DNA of 64,000 nucleotides, from positions 14,249,123-14,313,122 of the forward strand of contig CM069435.1 of assembly GCA_035610365.1 (NCBI GenBank), read 5' to 3'. Position 1 is the first letter of the stretch. The number at the start of each line of letters is the position of its first letter. The notes under the pieces are model-generated. The model worked only from the letters and a program-made list of their open reading frames with translations. It was not told the origin of the DNA and did no database searches. A program made the position numbers and the translations under genes. Positions 23,301 to 33,094 of this stretch are shown in pieces. This DNA comes from Aquatica leii (lineage: Eukaryota; Arthropoda; Insecta; Coleoptera; Lampyridae).

Positions 23301-24231
23301 CGTCTAAAATTTTAAGCTGTGTGTCTCAAAAATATAATAACAATACGTGATATTGTGCTAAAAAAAATTCAAAACCGCTGATAAATAGTAGAAACAAAAG
23401 AAGCACACTAAAAATGTAGTAGTGCATGACAAAGAAAACAAAAAAAAATTAACCAAAAAACTATACATTCAAAAATGTTAACAGATTTTTGTGCTATTAC
23501 TATTAAATTTTTGCTAGCATAAAATATTGAATTGAAAAGGCGTTAAACTCACCGGTCCTTCAGAAAATTTAACTTCTGGTTTCCATTTTGCCGTATCTAA
23601 TTCAGAAAACATTTCTTGGAAGATAAGTTTTCCTTTGCAAGTATGTTTTCCATTGACTTTTGTAGGGGTTGGTGTACAAAAACTACGTTCTGTTGTTGGC
23701 GATGTAGTTGTTTTTGGAGTCGTACTAGTAGTTGTACTTGTAGTAGAGACAGTACCATCTGTTATCAATTCTATAACCCCAGCGATATATTACAACGAAC
23801 ATTATCATTAGTATTTCTACCTGTAATAATGAACGGATCGGCATCTTTAACATAACCACGCATTCCGTTCCCATCATCATAATCAACATTAACCCAATAG
23901 TGAACTACATCACCAACTTTCAAACGCGGACTCTTGTTAATGTAAGTCCATCTGCCATTTTTTGGTTTTAGTATATCCACTGAAAACGTACCTGCTTCTC
24001 TACCATTCATTTCGCTATTAATTTTTCCGTGAAACGCAAATAACGATATACCTTCTTCGTCTAGAAGATCCATAAATTAATTGTTGTTTACAGATTCAGT
24101 CGAGTCAAACCTGGTATTGACACTCTAAGCCCTTTTGGAGACAAGGCTTCAATTCGTACTTCAGGTACTTCATATTGACACTTTATAAAACTTATACACA
24201 ATAAACATAGTACACATTTTAATAAACTCAT
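14335..24231 (-). CDS. GNBP: Beta-1,3-glucan recognition protein (GNBP/betaGRP), gene 1
   Basis: Eight exons join in frame: 24231-24111, 24060-23821, 23758-23553, 15411-15269, 15217-15051, 15004-14783, 14729-14578 and 14523-14335. They total 1440 nt (479 residues plus stop), the usual betaGRP length. Residues 1-18 are a signal peptide (LLKCVLCLLCISFIKC). Next is a CBM39 glucan-binding domain to about 121 (ISLFAFHGKI, GRWTYINKSP, LKVGDVVHYWVNVDY). A Thr/Ser-rich linker runs to about 145. A GH16-like domain follows to the C-terminus (LIFQEMF, IEIRAKLPKGDWVYP, GYESGRIRIAFTPGN, VDYVKVWAL). The E-x-D-x-x-E catalytic motif of active GH16 glucanases is not present (the region reads YPEISLVPRSD). A secreted, non-catalytic sensor feeding Toll or prophenoloxidase signalling is therefore inferred from the family. 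All junctions are GT/AG with matching phases (1,1,0,2,1,1,0), the same as gene 2. Intron 3 (8.1 kb) is full of transposons; intron 1 is only 50 bp. No disabling mutation was seen. Confidence 0.93.
15430..17090. other. Intron 3 of GNBP gene 1, 3' part; no gene seen
   Basis: AT-rich intronic sequence. A near-perfect AT palindrome sits around 15498-15538. Right beside it, GCTTCCACGGCCGGA at 15553-15567 is the same motif that precedes the PLE terminal palindrome at 51185. Otherwise no coding potential was recognised. Confidence 0.5.
17091..17165 (-). repeat. PLE tail remnant, inverted relative to 22906-22985
   Basis: On the minus strand it reads GCGCACTTAGCCGCACGAAA, then CGTCGCCTTTTATAGACACTTAAAG split across the block. 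The plus strand at 22925-22975 carries the same sequence with a few changes. The two copies flank the LTR element in this intron in opposite orientation. Confidence 0.7.
17166..18102. other. Intronic spacer; no gene seen
   Basis: AT-rich, no coding region, RNA gene or terminal repeat recognised. The left limit of the LTR element is set where similarity to the second LTR begins (18103). Confidence 0.5.
18103..18580 (+). repeat. 5' LTR
   Basis: About 478 bp, alignable over its length with 21857-22380. It ends in ACA four bases before the primer-binding site. LTR divergence is high, with many substitutions and indels, so the insertion is old. Confidence 0.8.
18586..18603 (+). other. Primer-binding site, lysine tRNA type
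   Basis: TGGCGCTCAACGTGGGGC lies immediately after the LTR. It differs at one base from TGGCGCCCAACGTGGGGC, the site known to pair with the 3' end of tRNA-Lys(1,2) in many LTR elements. Confidence 0.85.
18940..19140 (+). pseudogene. gag remnant, homologous to 8968-9432
   Basis: Readable pieces in broken frames correspond to the minus-strand gag at 8968-9432. They include the acidic start after a TTTTTCAGA stretch, the DPSLLIEFLIRIDELCL equivalent near 19000, and the FLARLL/KTKSVCT area near 19100. Premature stops (for instance just after ESDS) disrupt it. Confidence 0.65.
19190..19510 (+). repeat. T-rich repeats, reverse-complement relative of the 5.9-8.06 kb block
   Basis: Contains GGGCGGTTG near 19317 and TTTCTTTTACGGAGAAAAAAACG near 19360, plus TTGTCTTATCTTTCTTC. 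These match the reverse complements of the units ending CCAACCGCCC at 7400, 7625 and 7836. The open frame across it is compositional and not a protein gene. Confidence 0.6.
19511..21380 (+). other. Interior of LTR element, no domain recognised
   Basis: T-rich, non-coding by inspection. TGGCGCCCA near 21202 is a second primer-site-like fragment, which hints that LTR or leader sequence of another element lies in 20700-21380. I could not find a partner repeat. Confidence 0.4.
21384..21401 (+). other. Second primer-binding-site-like sequence
   Basis: TGGCGCTCCAACGTGCGGGG resembles the lysine-tRNA type site with two inserted bases. It sits 93 bp before the gag-like ATG at 21477, the normal leader position. 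It marks the start of a second element nested in, or recombined with, the first. Confidence 0.6.
21477..21851 (+). pseudogene. N-terminal gag-like ORF of a Ty3/gypsy element
   Basis: 124 codons. The Leu/Glu-rich start (FNRLLKAELEYELSSRGIDL, then LRKLARNAIVLELEKFL) is the helix typical of the N-terminus of many insect gypsy gags. The frame is uninterrupted but ends six bases before the second LTR, so the capsid and zinc knuckle are gone. The last residues are probably junction sequence. An in-frame ATG 17 codons upstream is less likely. Confidence 0.55.
21857..22380 (+). repeat. 3' LTR
   Basis: About 524 bp, partner of 18103-18580. It has an extra AT-rich insertion near 22090-22160 relative to the first copy. 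Confidence 0.8.
22385..22990 (+). pseudogene. Penelope-like element 3' fragment (Cys-rich GIY-YIG type)
   Basis: Starts right at the LTR edge. It translates as NCINCNKCYLGQTRQKT near 22410, a GIY-YIG start with a CxxCxxC motif in the style of the Neptune group. This differs from the CSCGLVYIGET type at 2580 and 10200. Downstream is non-coding, ending with CCTGAAGAAGTTCGCACTTA near 22908 and the tail shared in inverted orientation with 17091-17165. Confidence 0.65.
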
Positions 24232-24239
24232 TTTTTGCG

Positions 24240-25200
24240 TTAAAATGTAAAGATTTTATCGATGTAAGAACAGATGATATAACTAATCACATATTTCCTT
24301 TGACCTTAGAACTGATGGAATTTTTAATGACGCGTATATGTCATTGAGCCACACTTACAGTGTACAATTCTCAAAGAGTAAATTCAAAATTTCTTTTGTA
24401 GGTGAAAGTTTCCAGTTGGTTGTCGCGGCCGCAAAAATGATATATTATCAAGAATCTAAATGCAAAACAACGCGCAATCAAAGGTGACACATACGGTGTT
24501 CTTTACGTCTTACACTGTTGGATTTTCCAATCATGACGTTTAACTACAAGGTGTATTTCAACTTTAATGTGCGATCAAGTATTGATTGCAAATTTCTTAC
24601 CGGGTCAATAGTTGTTAATTGGATGTTATGATTTAATCTATTATTACATCATGCACCAAAAAATTGTTTTAGTAAATTAAATACTTAAAACTACTGAAAA
24701 ATTTCACAGCTTTTGTTTAATTAGGAAATAGCTTAATTAGAATCATGTAGACGCCACTGTACATACGTACATACGTTTGGTCGTACATCTGACAATTTTC
24801 ATAATGAAATCAAACAATTAAGTTTGTTTACATAAGTTATAAAATCACTTAATAGACTTATCTGTCATTAAATGTTATAATAATATTGAGTAACTCCTGA
24901 AGAAATGATTACGTTATAAATAGAATTCTTCAAAAAGTTTATTGAACTATCATTTAAAGAATTATTTTGTTTTTCCGTTAGTTAGTGATTTATGGTCCAA
25001 TAAAGTCGACAAACTGCTTTGACTAAAGTAAGTTTGCAAAATAAGATTTAATTTTAAACAAGATTTTAAATAAAATGCCTAATATTATATTGTAAAAACA
25101 AAACTTAACGAAAAGAAAAAAAGAACAAAGTCTCCTGCATAGGCACCGATTTTGTGGGTTTAAGCTACTTTTTGAATCCACAATAATTTTATTGTCGTTT
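24240..25200. other. Upstream region of GNBP gene 1; no other gene seen
   Basis: Contains the presumed promoter of gene 1. A weak TATA-like GTTATATCA lies on the minus strand near 24270. NF-kB or GATA sites expected for an immune gene were not convincingly identified. The remainder up to the broken gypsy element is AT-rich and featureless. Confidence 0.4.
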
Positions 25201-26974
25201 CTAGAAATCGTGTATGTTAGGAATAATATTGTGTTCTGTGTCATAGTCATACTCTTGCAGCCTCTCGATCCATCTTGCCACTTGTCCTTCCGGGTTACGG
25301 AACTGCAATTGCCATTTTAAAGCGACGTGGTTTGTTCTCAGTAAAAATTTTCGTCCATACAAATATTTGTAGAAATGTTCGATGGACTTGACGACTGCTA
25401 ACAGCTCCCTCCTAGTCACGCAATAATTTCTTTCTGGCCTGGACAAAACCTTGCTAAAATAAGCGATAACTTTTTCTTGTCCGTCTTGAACCTGCGAAAG
25501 GACCGCACTTATGGCCAGATTGCTTGCGTCTGTATCCAAAACAAATTTTCCATTTTCTCTTGGGTAACTCAAAATCGGCGAAGTAACTAGAGCCTGTTTT
25601 GATAGAAAGAAATAATTTTTGCACTCTTCATTCCATCTAAATTCTGCCCTTTTTTCCGTCAATTTCGTCAAAGGTTTTGCACTATAATAGGTGCACAACC
25701 CAAGGAAACTTCGGAACTGATATTTGTCGATTGGTCTTGGCCATGCTTGCACTGCTCGGATTTTGTCTGGGTCAGCCTTTACTCCATCTCTAGATACGAC
25801 GTGGCCAATATATTGAACTTCTTAAATACGTGGCATTTCTGTGGGCTCAGTTTGAGATTAGCCCCACGTAGTCGCTGAAACATTTCTTCCAAGTTGTTCA
25901 AGTGTTCTTCAAACGACCTTCCAACCACGATCACATCGTCCAGGTAAACCAAACACGTCTTCCAAGACAATCCGCGCAAGATGGTGTCCATCAAACGCTC
26001 GAATGTTGAAGGAGCGTTAGACAGGCCGAAGGGCATCACAGTGAACCGCCAGAAACCAGTTCCGATCGTAAAAGCTGTTTTTTCACGATCCTTGGGTTCT
26101 AATTCTACCTGCCAGTAACCACTCTTTAAATCTAACGTGGAAAACCACTGGGATCTTGACAGGGTGTCTAGCGTATCGTCAATTCTGGGTAAAAGGTACC
26201 TGTCCTTTTTGGTCACGTCGTTTAGCTGCCTGTAGTCTACGCAAAACCTCGTTGATCCATCTTTCTTCTTTACGAGGATCACTGGGGATGCCCATGGGCT
26301 ACTTGAAGGTTCAATTACGCCTTTTATCTACATATCCGTGATTATTTGTTCGGTGTCCCGTCGTTTCGCCAAAGGAAGTCTGCGTGGATGTTGTCGTATC
26401 GGCCGAGCGTCTCCGGTATTAATTTTATGTTTCACCACGTTAGTTCTTCCTTTGGAGCCACTCTCCAGCGCGAACACATCTTGATACTCTTGGATCAACA
26501 CTTTAACTTTAGCCAGATGGTCTTGGCTGAGGTTTTGGCATTTGGTGGTAAGAATGTCCAATAGATGTTGTGAACACTTTTTCGGCGACGTATCTTCGTT
26601 CGACTTCACCAATCTCACAATTTGTGATACTGGCGTGCATTGGCCTACCACGGTTTTCTTTTTCAACGTTACTGGATCTGAGTTGATGTTTAAGACCCTT
26701 ACTGGCATCGTGTTCTTTACTCGTACTAAAGTTCTGCCAACGAGTAGTTCCTTTTAATTAAGCCGCCCTCCATTAGTTCAATCGCGCGTATGTAGCCTTC
26801 CCGGAGATTTCCATCCAGGTGTGCCATTACCACACTTTCCGTCCTTGCAGGCAGAATCACGTCTTCACTCAATAAGACTCGCATGGCTGCCTTCTCTGAC
26901 GAATGAAAAGGAATTTCTTCATTATCGATCTTCAGGACATTGTTCTTCATATCTAAATGGGAAGCGGTCATCAC
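25201..26974 (-). pseudogene. Gypsy copy 1 pol: protease tail, RT and RNase H
   Basis: Three adjoining frames. The first (26974-26328 with a break near 26720) holds the region after the protease and the RT entry (REDTEQIITDM-like). The second (26282-25779) is RT: VLVKKKDGSTRFCVDYRQLN, STLDLKSGYWQVELE, MPFGLSNAPSTFERLMD and an intact YLDD box in CLVYLDDVIVVGR. The third (25752-25201) is the RNase H connection and domain, with FVLDTDASNLAISAVLSQ, VIAYFSKVLSRPERNYCVTRRELLAVV and the Asn-His-Ala region TNHVALKWQLQFRNPEGQVARW. Frame shifts near 25770 and 26300 disable it. Confidence 0.92.
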
Positions 26975-27152
26975 GCTTTCAAAGCGCTAAGACGTGTTTC
27001 ATCGCAGTCGAAAGTGTGTGAAAACTTAAAGTGCAATTAATATAAACCAATTATAATCAGTTACTTACGAAATAACAACCTTAAGCGGCAAAAACCGTAA
27101 GTTATCTTTACTTCTTAGTAAAATACCTGAACTAACAACTAATGGAATCCCA

Positions 27153-28292
27153 ATGGAAGTTCAAACGCAAAATAAGCGTAAATCTGACTCATTATCACCT
27201 CCTCTTAATGAGGTACAAAAGCGATACTCGTGGGAGCCAACGATTCCAACACAAAACAAATACAGCTTGCTTACTAACCTGAAGGTTGACCTCAACAATA
27301 AACTAGACGATAACTACAATCAACACGTAAATGCAGACGAAAAATTTGGTACCTCGATAACAAAACTAAAAATACCACCTATTTATCTCCATAACAAAGT
27401 AAATCACACTGAATTAACCGCAGACATCAAGAAATTATCAACTGGCGAATTCACTACCTTTTATAACGCAAACACACCAAGAATTAACTTAACTAAAGAG
27501 GATGACTTTAGAATATTAACAAAACACTTCAACGATAACAGTATCAAATATCACACCTACCAAAACCCAAACAGCAAACCACTTAACGTTGTAATTAAAA
27601 ATGTACCATTATCTCTAACAAATCAAGAAATTTTTACCGAACTAAGCAGCTCACTTCCAGTTATTAAAGTCACACGCCTGCTGACTAAAGATAAACAACC
27701 GCTACCAATCTGCGCAGTAGATCTAAACGATAATGAGCACGCCAAAAAAATGTTCACTCTTAAAAGTATTCACCATTCGATCGTTGCCGTTGAATTGAGA
27801 AGAAAACCAACAAACATACCCCAATGCCATCGCTGTGAAGGCTACAATCATACCAAAAATTACTGTACACTTGACCCACGTTGCGTGAAATGCGGAGACA
27901 TCCATCAACATCAGCAATGTAAAAAACAACCAGATGAAACACCTAAATGTGCCAACTGCGGAGGCCCGCATCCCGCTAGTTACCGTGGCTGCAGCCACCA
28001 CATCGAGATCCTACAAAAACGAACAAAAAATAATAGCAGCAACACTCATCCTACTCAAAGTCACAACAGAAATTATTTCACCAACCCTAATCGCTCATAC
28101 GCAGATCAAGCGCGAAATGTATCAACAACCAATTATAATTCAAACAACGCAAACCAACCAGACAATTCGGCGACCCCACCTGATGTTAGTAACATAGTAG
28201 AAATCCTCATCGATCTACTAACCCCTTACCTTCCCTTAATTAAAAATTTAATCACCAGCACACTCCTTCCTATTCTTCTCAATGGACCCTAA
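27153..28292 (+). CDS. LINE ORF1, nucleic-acid-binding Gag-like protein
   Basis: 379 codons, uninterrupted. The middle region (about 75-215) has the fold seen in Jockey-clade ORF1 (PPIYLHNKVNHTEL, VVIKNVPLSLTNQEI, an RRM-like strand-helix pattern). Three zinc knuckles follow at about 227-282: CHRCEGYNHTKNYC, CVKCGDIHQHQQC and CANCGGPHPASYRGC. An Asn/Thr-rich tail ends in a hydrophobic stretch. ORF1 binds RNA and chaperones the ribonucleoprotein particle in this family. Its stop overlaps the ORF2 ATG by 11 nt (ATGGACCCTAA), which suggests coupled termination-reinitiation. Confidence 0.93.
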   Translation: MEVQTQNKRKSDSLSPPLNEVQKRYSWEPTIPTQNKYSLLTNLKVDLNNKLDDNYNQHVNADEKFGTSITKLKIPPIYLHNKVNHTELTADIKKLSTGEFTTFYNANTPRINLTKEDDFRILTKHFNDNSIKYHTYQNPNSKPLNVVIKNVPLSLTNQEIFTELSSSLPVIKVTRLLTKDKQPLPICAVDLNDNEHAKKMFTLKSIHHSIVAVELRRKPTNIPQCHRCEGYNHTKNYCTLDPRCVKCGDIHQHQQCKKQPDETPKCANCGGPHPASYRGCSHHIEILQKRTKNNSSNTHPTQSHNRNYFTNPNRSYADQARNVSTTNYNSNNANQPDNSATPPDVSNIVEILIDLLTPYLPLIKNLITSTLLPILLNGP

Positions 28293-30986
28293 ACCCCAAA
28301 AACTCATAGAAAAACTAACAATCCTAAACTGGAATGCCAACGGAATCCTAACTCAACGAACACTTCTTATATCCTTTCTTGCCAGGCACAATATAGATGT
28401 TGCATGTATTACCGAAACTCATCTATCAGAAATAGACACACTCAAAATACCAGGATACCTAGTGTACAGGAAAGATAGAAATGCCCGAACTGCAGCTGGC
28501 GGAGTAGCTATACTCGTTAAAAAGAAAATAATTCACCACCCCATCTCTAGCATTGCTAACCTCACCCTAGAAACAATTGGAGCTAAAATCAAGCTAAATG
28601 ACCAATACCTCACATTAGTAAGCACCTACAGACAACCGAATAAAAAACTAATAGAGGAAGACCTTAAAGCTACATTCAACACTGGTGAACCACTCTTAAT
28701 GATAGGAGACTTCAACTCAAAGAATCAACTATTGGGATGCAGAGCTAATAATCCTGAAGGAATAAAGATGGAAGGCTACGCTACCAAATATTCTTTTCAG
28801 ATAATAGCTCCGGATAAATACACTTACTATCCATACCGTAAAGATCACCTACCAGACATCCTGGACATTGTCTTACAAAAAAACTTCGCAAAACCGGTAT
28901 TTCAAACAGTGGTAGAAGAGCTTGACTCAGACCATTTACCTGTAATTATAACGTTTATCGACACTCCGCAAGTGACACAGCCAACCCCTAAACTCATAAA
29001 CGGGTTAGTAAACTGGGATGACTTCCAAATTAACCTAGACAAACAACTAACTTAAGCAGCAACGAAGACATAGACATCGCAATATCCAGCTTAAGAACAT
29101 CAATAACCAGTAGTGTACTAAAAGCAACCCTTCCTTCCAAAATCATAAAAAGACCCAATCACCATTACCTACCACACAAAATCACAGAATTGATTAAAAG
29201 GAAAAGCCAAGCCAAACGAGAATGGCAAAGAAGCAGAGATCCTGAAACAAAACGCCTGTTAAACAAGTTAACACACAGTTCAAAGCGAGAACTGGACGAG
29301 CTGAGAATCAATACATACCAGAAATATATCGAGGACCTTCAACCAGGGGACATAGGAATGTGGAAAGCCACAAAGCGCATATTAAAACAGCGCGAGGTAA
29401 TCCCAACACTAAGCGTTGACAACACATCTCTTGCTACCGACGAAGAAAAAGCAGCAGCTTTTGCAGCTTACTACGAGAAAGTTTTCACACCTAAATATAT
29501 CTGTGCTCCGCATGAAACCGCATACATAATCAACCACATAGAAAAAAATCAGCCTGTGATGTCCGAAGCAATAACCCCAACTACTCCCCAAGACATCAAA
29601 GAAATAATTAGTAAGCTCCCAAAAAGAAAATCCCCCGGATATGATCTAATAACAAACTTAATATTAACTCACCTCACTAATAAATCCCTAGCACACCTCG
29701 CCACAATATATAACGCGTGTCTCCGCCAAGGCTATTTCCCAAAAGCGTGGAAACACGCCCACATACTGCTATTTCCCAAGCCGGGTAAAGATAAAAAATC
29801 GATAGACAGTTATAGGCCAATAAGCCTGCTCACTACGCTCTCAAAAATCCTAGAGAAGATCATTCACAGCCAGTTAATGAAAGAACTATTACCACTCAAT
29901 GTACTACCACCATTCCAGTTTGGCTTCAGAAAAGCACACTCAACCCAACATCAACTCCAACGAATTTCCGAAAAAATAGAAGAGGAATTTGAAACTAAAA
30001 GCTATTCTGTTGCTGTATTCCTAGACGTCGCCCAGGCCTTTGACAAGGTTTGGGTCGAAGGCCTAAAAAGCAAGCTAATCAAGATCAGAGTCGCCAACTA
30101 CCTTAAAGCAATAATCTTCTCCTTTCTTGACAATCGAACTTTCGCAGTACGTATCAACACCACAATATCAGAAACTAAGATCATCCGCGCAGGTGTCGCA
30201 CAAGGAAGTGTATTGGGACCGGTGCTCTTCAATATATTTACATCAGACATCCCCACCACAGAGGCTACCTTAGCGACCTTTGCGGATGATACTGCAATTC
30301 TGACTCAACACACTGACCTCATCCACGCTGTAGAGACACTGCAGATAGCAATACATCGAATATGCACATGGTACACGAAATGGAATATTCACATTAACCC
30401 AACTAAGTGCCAAGCAAAAATATTCTCCTTAAGAAGGATCACAAACCCTCCCAATTTAGTAATAAACAACAGCATCGTTCCTTGGAATCCGGCTGACGCT
30501 GCCATAAAGTACTTAGGGGTACTACTCGACACGAGGCTCACATGGAAACTCCACGTAAATCATAAATTAAACAAAGGATATGCGAGGTTGGCGCAGCTGT
30601 ATCCCCTCATTAATAGGAAATCATCGCTTAAACCAAAATGCACCATCATGATGTACAAATCGCTTATTCGACCACTGGTGCTTTACGCATCGCCAGTATG
30701 GAGTAACACAGCAAAAACTAACCTGGAAAAAATACAAAGACTCCAAAACAAAATATTACGCATTGCAGTGAACGCCCCATGGTTCATTCGCAATGAACAG
30801 CTTCACTACGAATTAGACGTAACAACAGTTCACAGCTACATCAGTGCGAGTGCTAAAAAGTTCTTTACGACCATTCACAACTGTCAAGGCGCTGTTCATT
30901 ATAACATAGGCAGACAAAACATTCATCAAAGACTAAAACGCCAACTGCCTCAAGACCTGTACCTAATTAAATCGGACTGTGATTAA
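28282..30986 (+). pseudogene. LINE ORF2, endonuclease and reverse transcriptase, one frameshift
   Basis: First part (28282-29055) is the APE-type endonuclease: ILNWNANGI, CITETHLSE, GGVAILVKK, IGDFNSKNQLLG, DILDIVL and SDHLPVI cover the catalytic N, E, D, D and H positions. After a one-base frame change near 29050 the reading continues from about 29055 to 30986. The linker SQAKREWQRSRD is followed by RT with PGYDLITN, SYRPISLLTTLSKILEKII, FQFGFRKAHSTQHQL, VFLDVAQAFDKVW, GVAQGSVLGPVLFNIF and FADDTAIL. The conserved tail YLGVLLDTRLTWK and RPLVLYASPVW follows. All catalytic residues are present; the single frameshift is the only lesion seen. A sequencing or assembly error there would make the element intact. 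Confidence 0.93.
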
Positions 30987-31225
30987 TCTGTAAGCAACTG
31001 TTAAATTAACTGTAAGGGAACTACCACTTCCCATTAATTATAACTTTATTGTAGCTACTTCTTACCTGGTTGAGTACTCCATTTCCCAAACCAATGGTTA
31101 CTTGTCCGTGAGTAGGTATTTCTTCGCCCGTCGCCGTTCGAAGTCGTGCTGTTACTGGTGATGTCCTCTCCTTTTCAAATAACATGTTTGGACAATGGTC
31201 TTCGTTCGTCCAGTGTCAACCAGTA

Positions 31226-32394
31226 ACTAAACACTTCTTCCATTGATCTTACCATCGAGATAAATGCTATCCAATTGCACCCTAGGCAACGCCATTCGAA
31301 TTGTAATCTCCGGAGCCTGACTAGACAAGATTACTTTTTGTCTCTTTTGGTCGCCTCGTTCCAAATTTTTGAGGGCTCTTCTTGACCTCTTCTTAGGTTT
31401 AGTACGATGCCGTCGTACATGACCTATTTTACCGCAGTTCAAAGTTGTCGCTCTTCTTTCCCGAAGTATTCGTCGCGCTATCTCCTACTTCTTTAGCACA
31501 GCAGAGTCTATGACCGTCTCGTTGCGATGCTTGTTTTGTTGCTTAAAACTTTAAAGCATGCACCAAAGCGTCATCCAATGTCTTCGGTCGAGCTAACCGG
31601 AGAGTCTGCTGCGTTTTGTTGTCTCGGAGACCGTCTACAAAGGTTTGAATAGCCAACTGCTCCAAGAAGGTATCTGGTGCTGTATCTCATTTCTAATCGT
31701 GAAATTAACAGTTTGTAATTTTCTTGCAGGTGGTCAGGAACAGTTTGTAAAATTCCAAGAGCGCTTCTCCACGTAAGGACACTATCAAAGACGTCGCGTT
31801 CTGCTTGTTGCTCCAACCATTAGCTGTAGCTGTGGCTTCAAACTGCTTGTAGTAGGTTGACCATGGAACTTTACCATCAAAATTTGGCGGTACAACCTTA
31901 AACTTGTGAGTGTTTTCATCCCGGCGGTCCATTATTAAATCTTCACTCGTGACACTTCCTTCACCATTGTAATTCATTTGGGTCATTCTTTCTTCAAGCA
32001 GTTGTATTCTTTTTCTCAATTTTTTTTTAAGTTTTTGTTCTAATTTGTCTTCTACTTCTTTTATTTTGTCATTCATAGATTCGCAAATTTCTTCTTTTAA
32101 ATTTAACATATCTGGTTGGGTTTCTTCTTGAACAATTTTGATTTGATTTTCTATACTAACTTGTATTTGCTCCTTAATATTCTTTATTTGATTTTCAATG
32201 CTCGTTCGTATTTCTTCTTTTAAATTTCTAGAATTTTCTTCCATTTTCTGTGAATTTTCGTGAAACCTTTCTTCAATTTTTTTTGAATTTTCTTCCGTTT
32301 TTCTATTCATCGATTCTTGACAATTTTTTATTGATTCAAGAAATTCAAATAGTTTTGCATCCATTTTAGTTGCTTGCAAACGCGTCACTGGCAT
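31226..32394 (-). pseudogene. Gypsy copy 1 gag with long coiled coil
   Basis: Opens MPVTRLQATKMDAKLFEFLE at 32394. A Glu/Lys/Gln-rich heptad region (about residues 20-145, repeats of EENSKKIEERF and ENQIKNIKEQIQ) follows, most likely a coiled coil. After it come KFKVVPPNFDGKVPWSTYYKQFE (capsid start) and GWSNKQNATSLIVSLRGEAL. The frame breaks near 31720; the rest continues in other frames to CGKIGHVRRHRTKPKKRSRR, a decayed zinc knuckle with a basic tail. Confidence 0.88.
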
Positions 32395-32613
32395 AAATTA
32401 TATATAACAGCAATAAAAAGTTTAAATACACTACTTTTTAAAATGCAGTTTTTGTATAACACAAAATCTTAATAACCCCGACACTATTTTAACTAAATGG
32501 AACAGCTAATTAAAAAAACACACGAACTAAAGTTTAATTATTTACGTAATCAATGTTTTTATTACGGGAGCGATATTAGATTACTTAATGGTATTTACAC
32601 TAAAAGAAATCAC

Positions 32614-32634
32614 GAACCCGACACCGTGACACCA
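32614..32634 (-). other. Primer-binding site of gypsy copy 1
   Basis: On the minus strand TGGTGTCACGGTGTCGGGTT lies two bases after the 5' LTR. The same site at 43794-43814 in copy 2 has one change. The corresponding tRNA would end TGACACCA, which fits leucine tRNAs, but the acceptor match is unproven. Confidence 0.6.
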
Positions 32635-32636
32635 GA

Positions 32637-33094
32637 TGTAACGAATTTTATTATTAAAACTAATTTATTTAAACTACTAAAATTATGTTTTTTACTTATA
32701 CTAAACATGTGTACACTTTTAAACTAACCGAACTAATTAAATCTAATAATATTTAATATAAACACTTACAGTATAATTTATATATAGCGCTATCACTGAC
32801 ACGAAGATAAGATAAAGTCACACACTTGTTCAACACTTGTTTACGTTAAAGTCATGTACCAGATTATTCAACGTAGATTTATCTATAACACGCGTGAATT
32901 ACTTATTTATTTCAACTTGAATAATCTTCTTAACACTGCTGTCTTCGCATTACGGACATAACTGACCTACGATTTGTTTGTTCCGTATTTATACACATTT
33001 TGGAAATCCTTCTCGAGTGTTCCATATCTTTCGGTATACGTTCTAGAAGATGGATAACAATTTCGAGAAGGCTCTTGAATTTGAGAACGTTGCA
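32637..33094 (-). repeat. 5' LTR of gypsy copy 1
   Basis: 458 bp. On the element strand it runs TGCAACGTTCTC...CGTTACA. It aligns along its length with both LTRs of copy 2 (37910-38352 and 43816-44190) and shares CTTGAATAATCTTCTTAACA and GTTCCATATCTTTCGGTATA. Confidence 0.88.

Larger units (their letters stand above)
26962..31066 (+). mobile_element. Jockey-type LINE inserted in gypsy copy 1
   Basis: The left junction is where gypsy similarity stops after ATATCTAAATGG (26961). The right junction is where it resumes at TGAGTACTCCATTTCCC (about 31072). A 5' leader of about 190 bp precedes ORF1. ORF1 and ORF2 are almost intact, so this is the youngest element in the window. No poly(A) tail is evident at the 3' end. 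About 75 bp of gypsy sequence present in copy 2 (about 42162-42235) is missing at the site, so insertion seems to have deleted the target instead of duplicating it. Confidence 0.88.
25226..33094 (-). mobile_element. Ty3/gypsy element copy 1 (3'-truncated, split by a LINE)
   Basis: In minus-strand order: 5' LTR 33094-32637, primer site, gag 32394-31226, then a Jockey-type LINE inserted in opposite orientation, then pol from 26961 down. Aligning with copy 2 (37.9-44.2 kb) shows the same family. Copy 2 continues past the point matching 25226 into integrase and a macrodomain, but copy 1 stops there, so integrase, the extra domains and the 3' LTR are lost. Confidence 0.9.

Noticed and set aside
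23616..23855. Plus-strand frame rich in Cys and Ser
   Set aside because: Antisense to the Thr-rich linker exon of GNBP gene 1; the real coding strand is minus.
27723..28001. Minus-strand frames overlapping the LINE ORF1 zinc knuckles
   Set aside because: Antisense shadows of a strongly supported coding region.
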